The translations under genes were made by a program, and so were the position numbers. From contig JADHLH010000018.1 in the NCBI GenBank assembly GCA_016780765.1, positions 1-33,507 of the forward strand: a stretch of 33,507 nt of DNA, written 5' to 3'. The stretch comes from Alphaproteobacteria bacterium. GTDB taxonomy: Bacteria > Pseudomonadota > Alphaproteobacteria > Puniceispirillales > Puniceispirillaceae. A model generated the notes under the pieces. That model made no database searches and had not been told where the DNA came from. It saw nothing but the letters and a program-made list of their open reading frames with translations. Within the stretch, counting starts at the first letter, position 1. Each line of letters begins with the position of its first letter. This document shows, one piece after another, positions 21,964 to 30,998 of this stretch.

Positions 21964-23514
21964 TCAGTCAGTCACGCGCAAAAGTTCGCCGCCAACGCCG
22001 ATCCGGTGCCCGATCGCAAAGAACATGCGCGGGTTCAGCGAGGTGTTGCCAATGCGAATTTCGTAATGCAGATGCGCCCCGTCCACGCGGCCGGTGCGCC
22101 CCATCCGGCCCACCACTGCGCCAACGGCGACATCGGCACCCTTGCGCACCGTGATTTTCGACAGATGCGCATAGGTCGTGACAATCCCGTACGCATGTCT
22201 TACCTGTACAACCTTGCCGAACGAGCCTTTTGACCCGGCAAAGATAACCGTTCCGGGGGCGGTGGCCTGGACTGTTTCCTGCCAGGTGCCGGCAAGATCA
22301 ATCCCGTGGTGGAAGCGTTTCGTTTTCAGCACGGGATGCTTGCGATTGCCATATTCACTGGAAACGTAAAAATACAGCATTGGCGGCTTCAGCGGAATCT
22401 TGCGCAGCATCGAGCGATGATCCTCGACTGCCATCGCCAGGCTGGCGAAGTCGGTCGCCTGCACAAGAGAATCAAGATCATCCACTTTTGGCATCAAAAC
22501 TTCGTTGATCCCGAGGCCGGTGAGGCTGGTCCGGATGTTGCGGACTTCGCGCGCCATAGAGCGCAAGACCTTCAACTGGCGTCCGGCCTTTGTCAGCACG
22601 GGTGGCTGATTGCCGGTCATGTCGGTTTCAAGACCGCCTTCAAACTCTGGTTCGGGCGTTGGCGGCGCGGGCACGGCGGCACCACCAAATAATCCGGCAA
22701 CCAGTTCCATCGCTGCTTTCGGCGCCGCAGCCAGGCCCGAGCCGCCTGCATCATCGTCGCTGTTACCCGTAGCATCAGCAAGTGCGCCAGTGACCGGCGC
22801 CTCACCGTCTGGCAGAGGCACCATCACGTCAGGTTCATCCAGGTTGGGGGCCAGCGGGTCAATCTTGGTGGTTAATGCCGGCTTGGGAAGAATAACAATC
22901 GGTGCCGCATCGGTGGCGGCAAGGGACGGCGGCCAGCGTATCGCTGGCGTGGTGAGGGCGGCAATTTGCACCGCATCCTGCATAATATCCGTGTCATCAG
23001 ACAGATCGCCTTTTGCAAACAGGTCGATATCTGCCGGGCTGATCTTTTCGTCCCCGGCCATTTCGTCCCCGGCCATTTCGTCCCCGGCTTCATCGTCTTC
23101 CGTGGTCCGTCCGGTCAAATCGATGTCGTTTGATCGGGCTGCAGGTATGCCACTGCTTGCGGTGTCGAGCGGCTGCAGCAGGACGTCGTCGCCCGTGTCA
23201 TCTGACAAGACAAGCGGGGCACTGGCCTCTGCAACGGTAATCGATTCGTTGCGAACGACCTCAACCGATTTCAGGCCAATGAACAGGGTGGTGGCGGCAA
23301 TCACGGTAAAGCCAACTGTGCCGACAAACGCAGCGCCCATAATCACACTGGGTTTTACAATGATCTCAATCGGGCCTTTGCGCGTCAGAAACAGAAAGCG
23401 GGTTTCCTGAAACAGCCAGTGCCGCCCCCTGATTGTCATGGGGCGGTCAGGACTATCGCTCCGCAGCATCGGCGGTGTAATGCGTTGTGTCAGACGTCTC
23501 AGAACCGATGGCAT
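21964..23514 (-). CDS. Membrane-anchored M23 (LytM) peptidase
   Basis: M23 enzymes cut peptide cross-links in peptidoglycan. The 516-residue product has a cytoplasmic N-terminus (about 1-56), one membrane helix (about 57-80, VIMGAAFVGTVGFTVIAATTLF) and a long acidic disordered periplasmic part (about 85-330) with a 15-bp repeat. A short helical segment leads to the peptidase domain. The zinc and active-site residues are visible: His402-x3-Asp406 (HHGID), His450 (AHL) and His481-x-His483 (HLHYE). It is therefore probably active. Divergently placed bactofilin genes match the bactofilin/M23 (LmdC-type) pairing known in cell-shape control. It follows the tail-anchored protein gene by 3 bp. Confidence 0.93.
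   Translation of the reverse strand: MPSVLRRLTQRITPPMLRSDSPDRPMTIRGRHWLFQETRFLFLTRKGPIEIIVKPSVIMGAAFVGTVGFTVIAATTLFIGLKSVEVVRNESITVAEASAPLVLSDDTGDDVLLQPLDTASSGIPAARSNDIDLTGRTTEDDEAGDEMAGDEMAGDEKISPADIDLFAKGDLSDDTDIMQDAVQIAALTTPAIRWPPSLAATDAAPIVILPKPALTTKIDPLAPNLDEPDVMVPLPDGEAPVTGALADATGNSDDDAGGSGLAAAPKAAMELVAGLFGGAAVPAPPTPEPEFEGGLETDMTGNQPPVLTKAGRQLKVLRSMAREVRNIRTSLTGLGINEVLMPKVDDLDSLVQATDFASLAMAVEDHRSMLRKIPLKPPMLYFYVSSEYGNRKHPVLKTKRFHHGIDLAGTWQETVQATAPGTVIFAGSKGSFGKVVQVRHAYGIVTTYAHLSKITVRKGADVAVGAVVGRMGRTGRVDGAHLHYEIRIGNTSLNPRMFFAIGHRIGVGGELLRVTD
23047..23091 (-). repeat. 15-bp tandem repeat, 3 units, inside M23 gene
   Basis: Three 15-bp units (TTCGTCCCCGGCCAT on the plus strand, the last one diverged at its 3' end) encode a GDEMA repeat in the disordered periplasmic linker. 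Confidence 0.9.
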
Positions 23515-23517
23515 ATC

Positions 23518-23877
23518 CTAACCGAGCTTGTACCAAAGGGTTGCAATCAGGGCGATATTGGTCACCAGCTGGATGAAGATCAGGGTGAGCAGTCCTTTGC
23601 TGGTACCCTGATTGCGAACATTCAGCTGGAAAGACGGCATCTTCGCTGCGGTATCCAGCGCACCCTTTGCCTCGGTCAGTGTTTCAGTGTCGGGCGCGAC
23701 CTGCGGCTCCGACTTGCGCGAGGTTGCTGTGCTGGTAACGCCTGCAACAGAAAATTCTGCGACCTCGCCCGCCGGGCGTGACTGGATAACCGTTTCGGCA
23801 TCGGCCTGGATCGCCGAAGACACCTCTTTTCGGATCTCTTCGATGCGTTTGCGAATGTCGATTACATCTTCAGCCAT
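23518..23877 (-). CDS. C-terminally anchored membrane protein next to M23
   Basis: Unrecognised 119-residue protein. The first 30 residues are a charged amphipathic helix (IDIRKRIEEIRKEVSSAI), the middle is a Ser/Thr/Glu-rich linker and the last 22 residues are a membrane helix (LLTLIFIQLVTNIALIATLW). Tail anchoring places most of the protein in the cytoplasm, where bactofilins polymerise. It is first in the leftward unit with the M23 gene (3-bp gap) and faces the bactofilin genes across a shared 183-bp promoter region. A linker between bactofilin and peptidase is an inference from context only. Confidence 0.75.
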   Translation of the reverse strand: MAEDVIDIRKRIEEIRKEVSSAIQADAETVIQSRPAGEVAEFSVAGVTSTATSRKSEPQVAPDTETLTEAKGALDTAAKMPSFQLNVRNQGTSKGLLTLIFIQLVTNIALIATLWYKLG

Positions 23878-24023
23878 GATCGCGTCCCCGGTTTCCGTTT
23901 AAAGTTTTCCATTTGTGGTCGTTACTCAAAGAGAGGCGATCGACCGCATAAGTCTTACGAAACCCTTAACGACTGTATGCCAAATTTGTTACCGTTCTAG
24001 AAGGCGATGGCTCAATAAATGTC

Positions 24024-24042
24024 ATCTGAATTTTTTTCAGAT
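24024..24042 (+). promoter_or_regulatory. Hairpin just upstream of first bactofilin ribosome site
   Basis: ATCTGAA-TTTTT-TTCAGAT is a perfect 7-bp stem with a five-T loop, ending 7 nt before AGGAGG (24050-24055). It could control translation or protect the mRNA 5' end. It is not a terminator by position. Confidence 0.5.
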
Positions 24043-24060
24043 TAGAATCAGGAGGATATA

Positions 24061-24408
24061 ATGTTCGAACGGGGAAAGCAGGACAGCACAGGTGACGGCG
24101 TCGCGTCATTAATCGACGAACATATGCGAATCACCGGCAGCGTTGTCTCCTCGGGCGACATAATTCTTGCTGGTGGAGTCGAAGGTGAAATCAAGTGTCG
24201 CAACCTTTTTGTCGAGGGTAATGCGACGCTGACAGGCAACATTACGGCGGACGAAGCTGTGATTGCCGGCAATGTGTCAGGCGAAGTGAAATCCGCCGTT
24301 CTGCGCATTAAAAGCAGTGGAAACTTTGACGGCATCATTCGTGCAAGTGGCATCGAGGTAGAAGATGGTGCTGTTGTATCGGCGAAGTTCCGCAAGAGCC
24401 GCAAATAG
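24061..24408 (+). CDS. Bactofilin (first of three)
   Basis: Bactofilins polymerise without nucleotides into cytoskeletal filaments or patches that position cell-wall enzymes. The 115-residue protein has the short polar N-tail (about 1-22), then the beta-helical core. Each turn shows the repeating hydrophobic-Gly pattern: ITGSVVSSGDIILAGGVEGE, LFVEGNATLTGNI, AVIAGNVSGEVKSA, ASGIEVEDGAVV. A basic end (KFRKSRK) closes the protein. AGGAGG lies 5 nt before ATG 24061. It is the most canonical of the three paralogues and is first in the operon. Confidence 0.94.
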   Translation: MFERGKQDSTGDGVASLIDEHMRITGSVVSSGDIILAGGVEGEIKCRNLFVEGNATLTGNITADEAVIAGNVSGEVKSAVLRIKSSGNFDGIIRASGIEVEDGAVVSAKFRKSRK

Positions 24409-24462
24409 ACGCTTGCAACTGCAATCAGGGTAAGGCCAGCAAAGCCTCAGGGAGACAGGTAA

Positions 24463-24855
24463 ATGGAAAGATCAAGGGCAATCATCGGTGCCGACGCCAA
24501 GTTTGTCGGCAAAATATCAAATGTAAAATCAATCGAGATCGAAGGCACAGTCGAGGCGGATCTTGCCGCTGAAAAGCTGTCGATCGGTGCATCTGGCAGG
24601 TTTACTGGTCAGGTGAAAAGCGATCTGGTGGTTATCGGCGGTGCCTATGACGGCATCATGCAGGCCGGGTCCATCTGGGCCACCGAGACAGCCCAGATTG
24701 CTGGTGAAATTCACTATCAGAGCCTTCAGATGGACCGCGGTGCGGCACTGAATTGCCGGGTTGTGCATAACTGGCAGGAACCTGACGGTGCGGTCGCCAG
24801 CCAGGAAGAGGCTGTCGAAGGCGAGGGCGACCAGGAGCCGGTCGAAGAAAGCTGA
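24463..24855 (+). CDS. Bactofilin (second of three)
   Basis: The 130-residue protein contains the bactofilin core (about residues 5-100): IIGADAKFVGKISNVKSIEIEG, AEKLSIGASGRFTGQVKSD, LVVIGGAYDGIMQAG, TAQIAGEIHYQSLQM. It has a very short N-tail and an acidic C-terminal tail (about 25 residues, EEAVEGEGDQEPVEES). The tail sets it apart from its neighbours and could recruit partners. GGGAG precedes ATG 24463. A 54-bp gap separates it from the first copy and 68 bp from the third. Confidence 0.93.
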   Translation: MERSRAIIGADAKFVGKISNVKSIEIEGTVEADLAAEKLSIGASGRFTGQVKSDLVVIGGAYDGIMQAGSIWATETAQIAGEIHYQSLQMDRGAALNCRVVHNWQEPDGAVASQEEAVEGEGDQEPVEES

Positions 24856-24923
24856 ACCGGCTTTTGGAACGCTGCTGCAGATAAAGTTTGGCCCGCAATG
24901 CCGGGTCCTTGAGTGAGGAATGT

Positions 24924-25241
24924 ATGATGAGCAATGCAACAACGATCATTGAAGGCATGATCATGGAAGGCAAGCTGGATGCCGGAGAGGCACCCGTGCT
25001 GATCGCCGGTCATTTTACCGGCGAGTTGAACGCGAATGAGGTCATTGTTGATCCATCGGGCGTCTTCAATGGCGAGATCAACGCCCAGCGGGTTGAACTG
25101 GCGGGCAATTTCAACGGCAAGCTGATTACCGAAGTGCTGGCTGTCGGGGCGACAGCGGTGATTGATGGTGATCTGAAAAGCAATTCGTTGACGATCGAGC
25201 TCGGCGCCGAGGTATCCGGCACGATTGGCCGCAAATCCTGA
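24924..25241 (+). CDS. Bactofilin (third of three)
   Basis: The 105-residue protein is almost all bactofilin core with minimal tails: IIEGMIMEGKLDAGEAPVLI, AGHFTGELNANEVIVDPSGV, FNGEINAQRVELAGNFNGKL, AVIDGDLKSNSLTIELGAEV. Sequence divergence from the first two suggests old duplication. ATG 24924 (or the next codon, 24927) follows GAGGAA; the frame continues to a TTG at 24888 without support. A 17-bp direct repeat begins at its stop codon and a strong hairpin closes the operon downstream. Confidence 0.92.
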   Translation: MMSNATTIIEGMIMEGKLDAGEAPVLIAGHFTGELNANEVIVDPSGVFNGEINAQRVELAGNFNGKLITEVLAVGATAVIDGDLKSNSLTIELGAEVSGTIGRKS

Positions 25242-25272
25242 TTGGCTGCGAAACCTGATTGGCTGCGAAACC
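25239..25272 (+). repeat. 17-bp direct repeat at end of third bactofilin gene
   Basis: TGATTGGCTGCGAAACC occurs twice head to tail, the first copy supplying the TGA stop codon. Probably a slippage duplication with no clear function. Confidence 0.9.
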
Positions 25273-25393
25273 TGCCCGGCAGCTAATCCGGTTCAGGAGC
25301 AATTTCTGTGCGGGGCAAGTGCTGTTTGGGTATTCGTCCCAGCAGGCTGTTGAGCCGGGTTTACGGGCCAGGCTAACGGCTGGTGCGATCAAA

Positions 25394-25427
25394 CGGGGTG
25401 GTCAGGACTTGACCACCCCGCAATTTT
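25394..25427 (+). terminator. Terminator of the bactofilin operon
   Basis: CGGGGTGGTCA-GGACT-TGACCACCCCG is a perfect 11-bp GC-rich stem with a 5-nt loop, followed by CAATTTT. The short U-tract is imperfect, but the stem is very stable and sits between the bactofilins and the tetR operator. Confidence 0.75.
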
Positions 25428-25436
25428 GCGACATTA

Positions 25437-25459
25437 ATTTAACGATCGTTCGTTTAAAT
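25437..25459. promoter_or_regulatory. Probable TetR-family operator
   Basis: A dyad runs ATTTAACGA-TCGT-TCGTTTAAAT, the arms differing by one inserted A, and includes the perfect AACGATCGTT palindrome (25441-25450). Its size and position upstream of tetR-liu fit autoregulation by the TetR protein. The remaining leader to 25573 shows no gene. Confidence 0.6.
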
Positions 25460-25573
25460 CTACCCACATACCAGATGGATGAATCGAAAGTGGCGATATG
25501 GCAGCGGACAGGTAATGCTGCACTGCCCTTGGAAGCATGCATTGGGAAACAGGCAAAAACAGCGGGAGATTTG

Positions 25574-26209
25574 ATGGCGCGGACAACCGGATCAAACGGC
25601 GAGGAGACCAAAGCACGGATCAGATCCTGTGCGCTGTCACTGATTGCCGACCATGGGTTCGAGGCGATGTCGATGCGCCGCCTTGCGGCCGCAGTGGGTG
25701 TGCAGTCAGCGGCGCTATACCGGTATTTTCCCACAAAGCAGGCATTGCTCGCCGCGTTGATGACCGGCCATATGAACCAGTTGCTGGCGGCCTGGGCCGA
25801 GGCAATACCTGGCGACAGCGCTGCGCCTTTGACGCGCCTTGATGCCTTTGCCCGGTTTCACATTCGCTATCATATGGCGCGCCCGCATGAGGTATTCATC
25901 GCCTATATGGAACTTCGCTCGCTGTCGCCGGTACATTACAAGGCGGTCGGTAAATTGCGCAGTACATATGAGGGCATCCTGAAAGACATTCTGACTGATG
26001 GCAGCCAGTGCGGCGACTTTCAGCTGGATGATGTCCATGTGACGGCGATGGCGATGCTGGCAATGCTGACCGGTGTAACAACATGGTATCAGCCGGGTGG
26101 GGGGCTGAGCGCGGCAGATGTCGAGGCGCATTACACAGCCTTGGTCTGCCGCATGGCGATGACTGACTTTACAGATACAACCGAGTTGCCGCAGCAGGCG
26201 GCGCGTTAG
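25574..26209 (+). CDS. TetR-family regulator of the liu operon
   Basis: The 211-residue protein has an N-terminal TetR helix-turn-helix (about residues 12-58): [48 protein letters not shown]. The C-terminal ligand domain is all-helical. GGGAG before ATG 25574 sets the start; a longer frame to 25259 would cross the terminator and operator. The liuA ATG is 14 bp after its stop, so regulator and pathway genes probably share one mRNA and the protein represses its own operon until an acyl-CoA or acid accumulates. TetR regulators of leucine catabolism (LiuQ) are known in betaproteobacteria; equivalence here is inference. Confidence 0.9.
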   Translation: MARTTGSNGEETKARIRSCALSLIADHGFEAMSMRRLAAAVGVQSAALYRYFPTKQALLAALMTGHMNQLLAAWAEAIPGDSAAPLTRLDAFARFHIRYHMARPHEVFIAYMELRSLSPVHYKAVGKLRSTYEGILKDILTDGSQCGDFQLDDVHVTAMAMLAMLTGVTTWYQPGGGLSAADVEAHYTALVCRMAMTDFTDTTELPQQAAR

Positions 26210-26222
26210 ACGGGAGGTGCCA

Positions 26223-27386
26223 ATGTTTGATTCTGTGATGAATTTCAACCTGGGTGAGGATATCGATGCCCTTCGCGAAACAGTCCGGCGATTTGCTGCC
26301 GAGGAGATTGCACCGCGCGCTGCCGAGATTGACAGCAGCAACAATTTCCCCATGGATTTATGGAAAAAAATGGGGGCCATCGGGCTGCACGGGATTACCG
26401 TATCTGAAGAAGATGGTGGTGCCGGGATGGGGTTCCTTGCGCATAGCGTGGCGATTGAGGAAATAAGCCGGGCCAGCGCATCGGTTGGTTTGTCATACGG
26501 CGCTCACTCGAACCTCTGCGTCAACCAGATTGCACGCTGGGGCACAGATGAACAGAAACAGGCGTTTCTTCCAAAACTGATCAGTGGCGCGCATGTCGGG
26601 TCGCTGGCGATGTCTGAACCCGGGGCGGGATCAGATGTGGTCGGGATGAAGCTGCACGCTGAAAAGCGCAATGACAGGTTTGTTCTGAATGGCAGCAAGA
26701 TGTGGATCACCAACGGGCCAGATGCGAACACGCTTGTTGTCTATGCAAAGACTGATCTTGATGCCGGACCGCGCGGCATCACGGCCTTTCTGATCGAGCG
26801 TGGCATGACCGGGTTCACCACGGCGCAGAAGCTGGACAAGCTGGGCATGCGCGGGTCAAACACCTGCGAGCTGGTGTTTGAGGATTGCGAGGTGCCTTAC
26901 GAGAATATTCTCGGCGAAGAGGGCAAGGGCGTGAATGTGTTGATGTCTGGCCTCGATTTTGAGCGTGTGGTTCTGGCTGCCGGGCCGGTCGGCATCATGG
27001 CGGCGGCGATGGATATTGTTGTTCCCTACATTCATGAGCGCGAGCAGTTTGGCCAGCCGATTGGCACGTTCCAGTTGATGCAGGGCAAAATCGCCGACAT
27101 GTACACAACGATGAATGCCTGCCGCGCCTATGTCTATGCGGTGGCGGCGGCGTGTGATCGCGGCGAGACAACCCGCAAGGATTCTGCTGGCTGTATTCTG
27201 TATGCAGCCGAAAAGGCAACGCAGGTAGCGCTTGAGGCGATCCAGGCGCTTGGTGGCAATGGCTACATCAATGATTACGGCACAGGCCGGCTGTTGCGCG
27301 ATGCCAAGCTGTATGAAATCGGCGCAGGCACATCGGAAATTCGGCGCATGCTGATTGGCCGTGAATTGTTCAACGAGACGGCGTAA
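26223..27386 (+). CDS. liuA: Isovaleryl-CoA dehydrogenase
   Basis: Oxidises isovaleryl-CoA to 3-methylcrotonyl-CoA with FAD, passing electrons to ETF. The 387-residue protein is a typical acyl-CoA dehydrogenase: [11 protein letters not shown] and [19 protein letters not shown] in the middle domain, [20 protein letters not shown] and [21 protein letters not shown] in the C-terminal domain. Substrate class is supported by the catalytic base. The usual C-terminal Glu is replaced by Ala368 (YEIGAGTSE) while Glu247 is present in SGLDFERVV, as in isovaleryl-CoA dehydrogenases. GGGAGG 6 nt before ATG 26223 favours it over GTG 26217. liuB begins at the base after its stop. Confidence 0.95.
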   Translation: MFDSVMNFNLGEDIDALRETVRRFAAEEIAPRAAEIDSSNNFPMDLWKKMGAIGLHGITVSEEDGGAGMGFLAHSVAIEEISRASASVGLSYGAHSNLCVNQIARWGTDEQKQAFLPKLISGAHVGSLAMSEPGAGSDVVGMKLHAEKRNDRFVLNGSKMWITNGPDANTLVVYAKTDLDAGPRGITAFLIERGMTGFTTAQKLDKLGMRGSNTCELVFEDCEVPYENILGEEGKGVNVLMSGLDFERVVLAAGPVGIMAAAMDIVVPYIHEREQFGQPIGTFQLMQGKIADMYTTMNACRAYVYAVAAACDRGETTRKDSAGCILYAAEKATQVALEAIQALGGNGYINDYGTGRLLRDAKLYEIGAGTSEIRRMLIGRELFNETA

Positions 27387-28988
27387 ATGACTGTCCTGAC
27401 ATCAGAACTTGATCCGGGTACGGCGGCGGCACAGGACAATCGCAGCGCCATGCTGGCAGCGATTGAACGCATTGGCGGGCTGGCCGGACAGATCACCAGA
27501 GGCGGCAGCGAGGCATCGCGCGCGCGCCATCTTGCGCGCGGCAAGCTGCTGCCTCGTGACCGGGTGGCCGGGCTGCTGGATGCAGGTGCCGATTTTCTGG
27601 AAATAGGATTGTTTGCAGCGCACGAGGTCTATGAGGAGCCGATTCCGGCGGCCGGGGTGATAGCCGGCATCGGCAAGGTCTGCGGGAATGACTGCATGAT
27701 CATCTGCAATGATGCCACGGTCAAAGGCGGCAGTTATTACCCGATGACCGTGAAGAAGCATTTGCGCGCGCAAGAAATCGCGCTGGAGAACCATCTTCCC
27801 TGTATCTATCTGGTTGATAGCGGCGGCGCCAATCTGCCCCGTCAGGACGAGGTGTTTCCGGACCGTGATCATTTCGGGCGCATTTTCTATAATCAGGCAC
27901 GGATGAGCGCAGCTGGTATTCCGCAGATAGCGGTGGTCATGGGGTCTTGTACGGCTGGCGGGGCCTATGTGCCGGCGATGTCGGACCAGACCATCATCGT
28001 TGCCAGTCAGGGCACTATTTTTCTGGCTGGCCCGCCGCTTGTCAAAGAGGCAACGGGCGAGGATGTGGATGCTGAAACGCTGGGTGGTGGTGACACGCAT
28101 ACACGGTTGAGCGGGGTGGCGGACTATCTGGCCGAGGATGATGACCATGCGCTGGCGCTTGCCCGTCAGATCGTGGGAAATCTGCGCGATACAGCGCAAA
28201 ACACCGACACGGAATTCAGTGCGCCGCGCGCCGATGCCGAGAGCCTGCTATCGGTGGTGCCTGCTGATCCCAAAATCCCCTATGACTGCCGCGAGATCAT
28301 CGCCCGCATCGTCGACGGTTCAGACTTTGATGAATTCAAGGCGCGGTTTGGAACAACACTTGTCTGCGGCTTTGCCCGAATTGAGGGCATGCAGGTTGGT
28401 ATCATCGCCAATAACGGCGTGCTGTTTTCTGAATCGGCACAAAAGGGCGCACATTTCATCGAGCTGGCCTGTCAGCGCAACATCCCGCTGCTTTTTCTGC
28501 AGAATATCACCGGTTTCATGGTGGGATCTGCCTATGAGGCGGGCGGCATTGCCAAGGATGGTGCCAAGCTTGTGGCCGCTGTATCCTGTGCCAATGTGCC
28601 AAAGCTGACGGTGATTGTCGGCGGGTCTTATGGTGCGGGAAATTACGGCATGTGCGGGCGGGCTTTCGGGCCGCGCTTTGTCTGGATGTGGCCCAATGCA
28701 CGGATTGCCGTGATGGGAGGCGAGCAGGCTGCCGGTGTGCTGGCGCGTGTACGCCGCACGGCTGTCGAAGCCAGGGGCGGCACGTTTTCAGAGAAAGAGG
28801 CAACGGCGCTGAAAGCACCCGTGCTGGACCAGTTCGGTGTGCAGTCCGACCCTGTCTATGCCTCGGCGCGCCTGTGGGATGATGGCATTATCGATCCGCG
28901 AGATACGCGGCGGATCATTGCCTCATCATTGCGCGTTGCCGCCAATGCAGCGGTGCAGGACACGCATTTCCCGGTCTTCAGAATGTAA
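27387..28988 (+). CDS. liuB: Methylcrotonyl-CoA carboxylase, carboxyltransferase subunit
   Basis: Transfers CO2 from carboxybiotin to 3-methylcrotonyl-CoA. The 533-residue length equals that of known MCC beta subunits. Signatures are [20 protein letters not shown] at the N-terminus, then [75 protein letters not shown], and in the second half [32 protein letters not shown] and [11 protein letters not shown]. The [13 protein letters not shown] segment separates MCC from propionyl-CoA carboxylase beta. It abuts liuA directly and precedes liuD by 12 bp. Confidence 0.96.
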   Translation: MTVLTSELDPGTAAAQDNRSAMLAAIERIGGLAGQITRGGSEASRARHLARGKLLPRDRVAGLLDAGADFLEIGLFAAHEVYEEPIPAAGVIAGIGKVCGNDCMIICNDATVKGGSYYPMTVKKHLRAQEIALENHLPCIYLVDSGGANLPRQDEVFPDRDHFGRIFYNQARMSAAGIPQIAVVMGSCTAGGAYVPAMSDQTIIVASQGTIFLAGPPLVKEATGEDVDAETLGGGDTHTRLSGVADYLAEDDDHALALARQIVGNLRDTAQNTDTEFSAPRADAESLLSVVPADPKIPYDCREIIARIVDGSDFDEFKARFGTTLVCGFARIEGMQVGIIANNGVLFSESAQKGAHFIELACQRNIPLLFLQNITGFMVGSAYEAGGIAKDGAKLVAAVSCANVPKLTVIVGGSYGAGNYGMCGRAFGPRFVWMWPNARIAVMGGEQAAGVLARVRRTAVEARGGTFSEKEATALKAPVLDQFGVQSDPVYASARLWDDGIIDPRDTRRIIASSLRVAANAAVQDTHFPVFRM

Positions 28989-29000
28989 GGGGCAGGGATT

Positions 29001-30998
29001 ATGTTTTCACGAATCCTCATTGCCAATCGTGGTGAAATTGCCTGCCGTATCATGGCAACGGCGCGCCAGATGGGCATAGAGACCGTGGCTGTTCACAGCA
29101 CGGCGGATGCGCAGGCGCAGCATGTTCAGATGGCCGATATCGCCCTGCCACTCGGTGGTAGCGGTGATTATCTGGACAAGGATGCCGTGGTGGCGGCGGC
29201 TGTTGCCAGCGGCGCCGAGGCCATCCATCCCGGCTATGGGTTCCTGTCGGAAAATCCCGACTTTGTGACCGCGGTTGAGGCGGCTGGTCTGGTCTTTACA
29301 GGGCCGCCGGCCGATGCCATTCGGGCGATGGGGCTGAAGGACGCTGCCAAGACCCTGATGCAGGACGCGGGTGTGCCCGTGGTGCCCGGTTATCATGGCA
29401 GCGATCAGGACCCGAAAGTGCTGGCCAAGGCAGCGGATGAGATTGGTTATCCGGTGCTGATCAAGGCACGCGCTGGCGGCGGCGGCAAGGGGATGCGCCT
29501 TGTCGATGATCCGTCAGATTTCGATGCGGCGCTGGAAAGTGCGGTGCGCGAAGGGACAGCCAGCTTTGGTGACGGGCATGTATTGATCGAGAAATACATC
29601 GCCGCGCCGCGCCATATCGAAGTGCAGATTTTTGCCGACAAGGCCGGTGGCGTCGTCCATCTGTTTGAGCGTGACTGCTCGATGCAGCGGCGGCATCAGA
29701 AGGTCATTGAAGAAGCGCCCACACCAGGCATGCCGGATGGCGTGCGCGCAGCCATGTGTGATGCAGCAGTTACGGCGGCGCGCACGATCGGTTATGCCGG
29801 GGCCGGTACAATCGAGTTCATAGCGGATGGCAGTGCCGGTTTGCGCGAAGACGGGTTCTGGTTCATGGAAATGAACACAAGATTGCAGGTTGAACATCCG
29901 GTAACCGAGGCCATCACAGGTATCGACCTTGTGGAATGGCAGCTGCGGGTGGCTGCTGGCGAGGCCTTGCCGCTGTCACAAGACGATATCAGCATCACAG
30001 GTCATGCGGTTGAGGCGCGCCTTTATGCCGAAGACCCGGTTCGGGATTTCATGCCGGCCCCCGGCCCGGTGGACAGGTTTGTGCCCGGGCCGGGCATGCG
30101 CGTTGACAGCGGTATCGCGGACGGTGATGCCGTCACCCCGCTTTATGATCCGATGATTGCCAAGATGATCAGCCATGCCTCTGATCGCAGCGCGGCGTTT
30201 GCAGCGCTTGCAGACGGGCTGGATGCCACACATTTCATCGGCACAAAGACAAATATCGCGTTCCTGGCTGATCTGCTGCGGCACCCGGTGGTTGCAGATG
30301 CTGGCAGCAATGCCGATTTTGACACCGGGCTGATCGGCCGTGACCTGGCCAGCCTGACCGAACATCTGTCGCCCGACAATGATCTGCTGGCGCTTGCCTT
30401 TGTCGTGACACTGCCCGATCCGGCGGCGCGCGCCGGGCGCATCTGGGGCCAGGGGTCGGTCCGCCGACATCTGCAGATTTCAGGTGATGTTTTGTGCCGC
30501 CGTGTCAGATTTGGCGCGGATGACCAGATTTTCATTGGCCCGGAACATGATGAACCGGAACATGATGAACCGAAAGATGCAGAGGATGGTGACGGCGTAA
30601 CGGTGCTGAGCCGGCTGCATATTGGCGTTGATCATGTGCAGGCGCTGATTGATGGCAGGCCGGTTTCGGCCAGCCTGGCGCGTTCCAGTGACGGCGTCTC
30701 GCTTCTTGCCGGGCGCAGGCGGCTGGTGGCGCATCTGCCCGATCACCGCAACCGCACGTCGGATGACGCTGGTGCGGATGCTGTGCTGGCGCCGATGTCG
30801 GGCACGGTACAGCAGGTTGATGTGGCCGCGGGTGATGTTGTGGCAAGCGGTGACAGATTGTTGGTGCTGGCGGCGATGAAGATGGAATATGCGCTGACCG
30901 CACCGCGTGACGGGGTGATTGCCGATGTGGCATGTGCCGCTGGTGATGCTGTTGGCGATGCGGCGCTTCTGGTCAGGCTGGAGGCTGTAGATGACTGA
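29001..30998 (+). CDS. liuD: Methylcrotonyl-CoA carboxylase, biotin-containing subunit
   Basis: Carboxylates its own biotin with ATP and bicarbonate for the LiuB reaction. The 665-residue protein has the biotin carboxylase domain (about 1-445: FSRILIANRGEIACRI, HPGYGFLSENPDF, KARAGGGGKGMRLV ATP loop, EMNTRLQVEHPVTE), a middle linker domain, and a biotinyl domain with LAAMKMEYAL, biotin attachment at Lys627. The linker has two 15-bp repeats encoding EHDEP. The last 8 bp overlap liuE. Length and pairing with liuB, liuE and liuC favour MCC over other acyl-CoA carboxylases. Confidence 0.95.
   Translation: MFSRILIANRGEIACRIMATARQMGIETVAVHSTADAQAQHVQMADIALPLGGSGDYLDKDAVVAAAVASGAEAIHPGYGFLSENPDFVTAVEAAGLVFTGPPADAIRAMGLKDAAKTLMQDAGVPVVPGYHGSDQDPKVLAKAADEIGYPVLIKARAGGGGKGMRLVDDPSDFDAALESAVREGTASFGDGHVLIEKYIAAPRHIEVQIFADKAGGVVHLFERDCSMQRRHQKVIEEAPTPGMPDGVRAAMCDAAVTAARTIGYAGAGTIEFIADGSAGLREDGFWFMEMNTRLQVEHPVTEAITGIDLVEWQLRVAAGEALPLSQDDISITGHAVEARLYAEDPVRDFMPAPGPVDRFVPGPGMRVDSGIADGDAVTPLYDPMIAKMISHASDRSAAFAALADGLDATHFIGTKTNIAFLADLLRHPVVADAGSNADFDTGLIGRDLASLTEHLSPDNDLLALAFVVTLPDPAARAGRIWGQGSVRRHLQISGDVLCRRVRFGADDQIFIGPEHDEPEHDEPKDAEDGDGVTVLSRLHIGVDHVQALIDGRPVSASLARSSDGVSLLAGRRRLVAHLPDHRNRTSDDAGADAVLAPMSGTVQQVDVAAGDVVASGDRLLVLAAMKMEYALTAPRDGVIADVACAAGDAVGDAALLVRLEAVDD
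30540..30569 (+). repeat. 15-bp tandem repeat, 2 units, inside liuD
   Basis: CCGGAACATGATGAA occurs twice in frame, encoding an EHDEP duplication in the linker between the carboxylase and biotinyl parts. Confidence 0.9.

Noticed and set aside
22610-23410. Plus-strand frame of 266 codons inside the M23 gene
   Set aside because: Ala/Ser/Pro-rich mirror of the low-complexity linker of the real minus-strand gene; no ribosome site or domain.
24010-24025. TGGCTC sequence before the bactofilins as a sigma-54 promoter
   Set aside because: The -12 position reads GT instead of the invariant GC.
25259-25573. Upstream extension of the tetR frame (105 codons)
   Set aside because: It would include the bactofilin terminator hairpin and the operator dyad; the TetR fold begins after ATG 25574.
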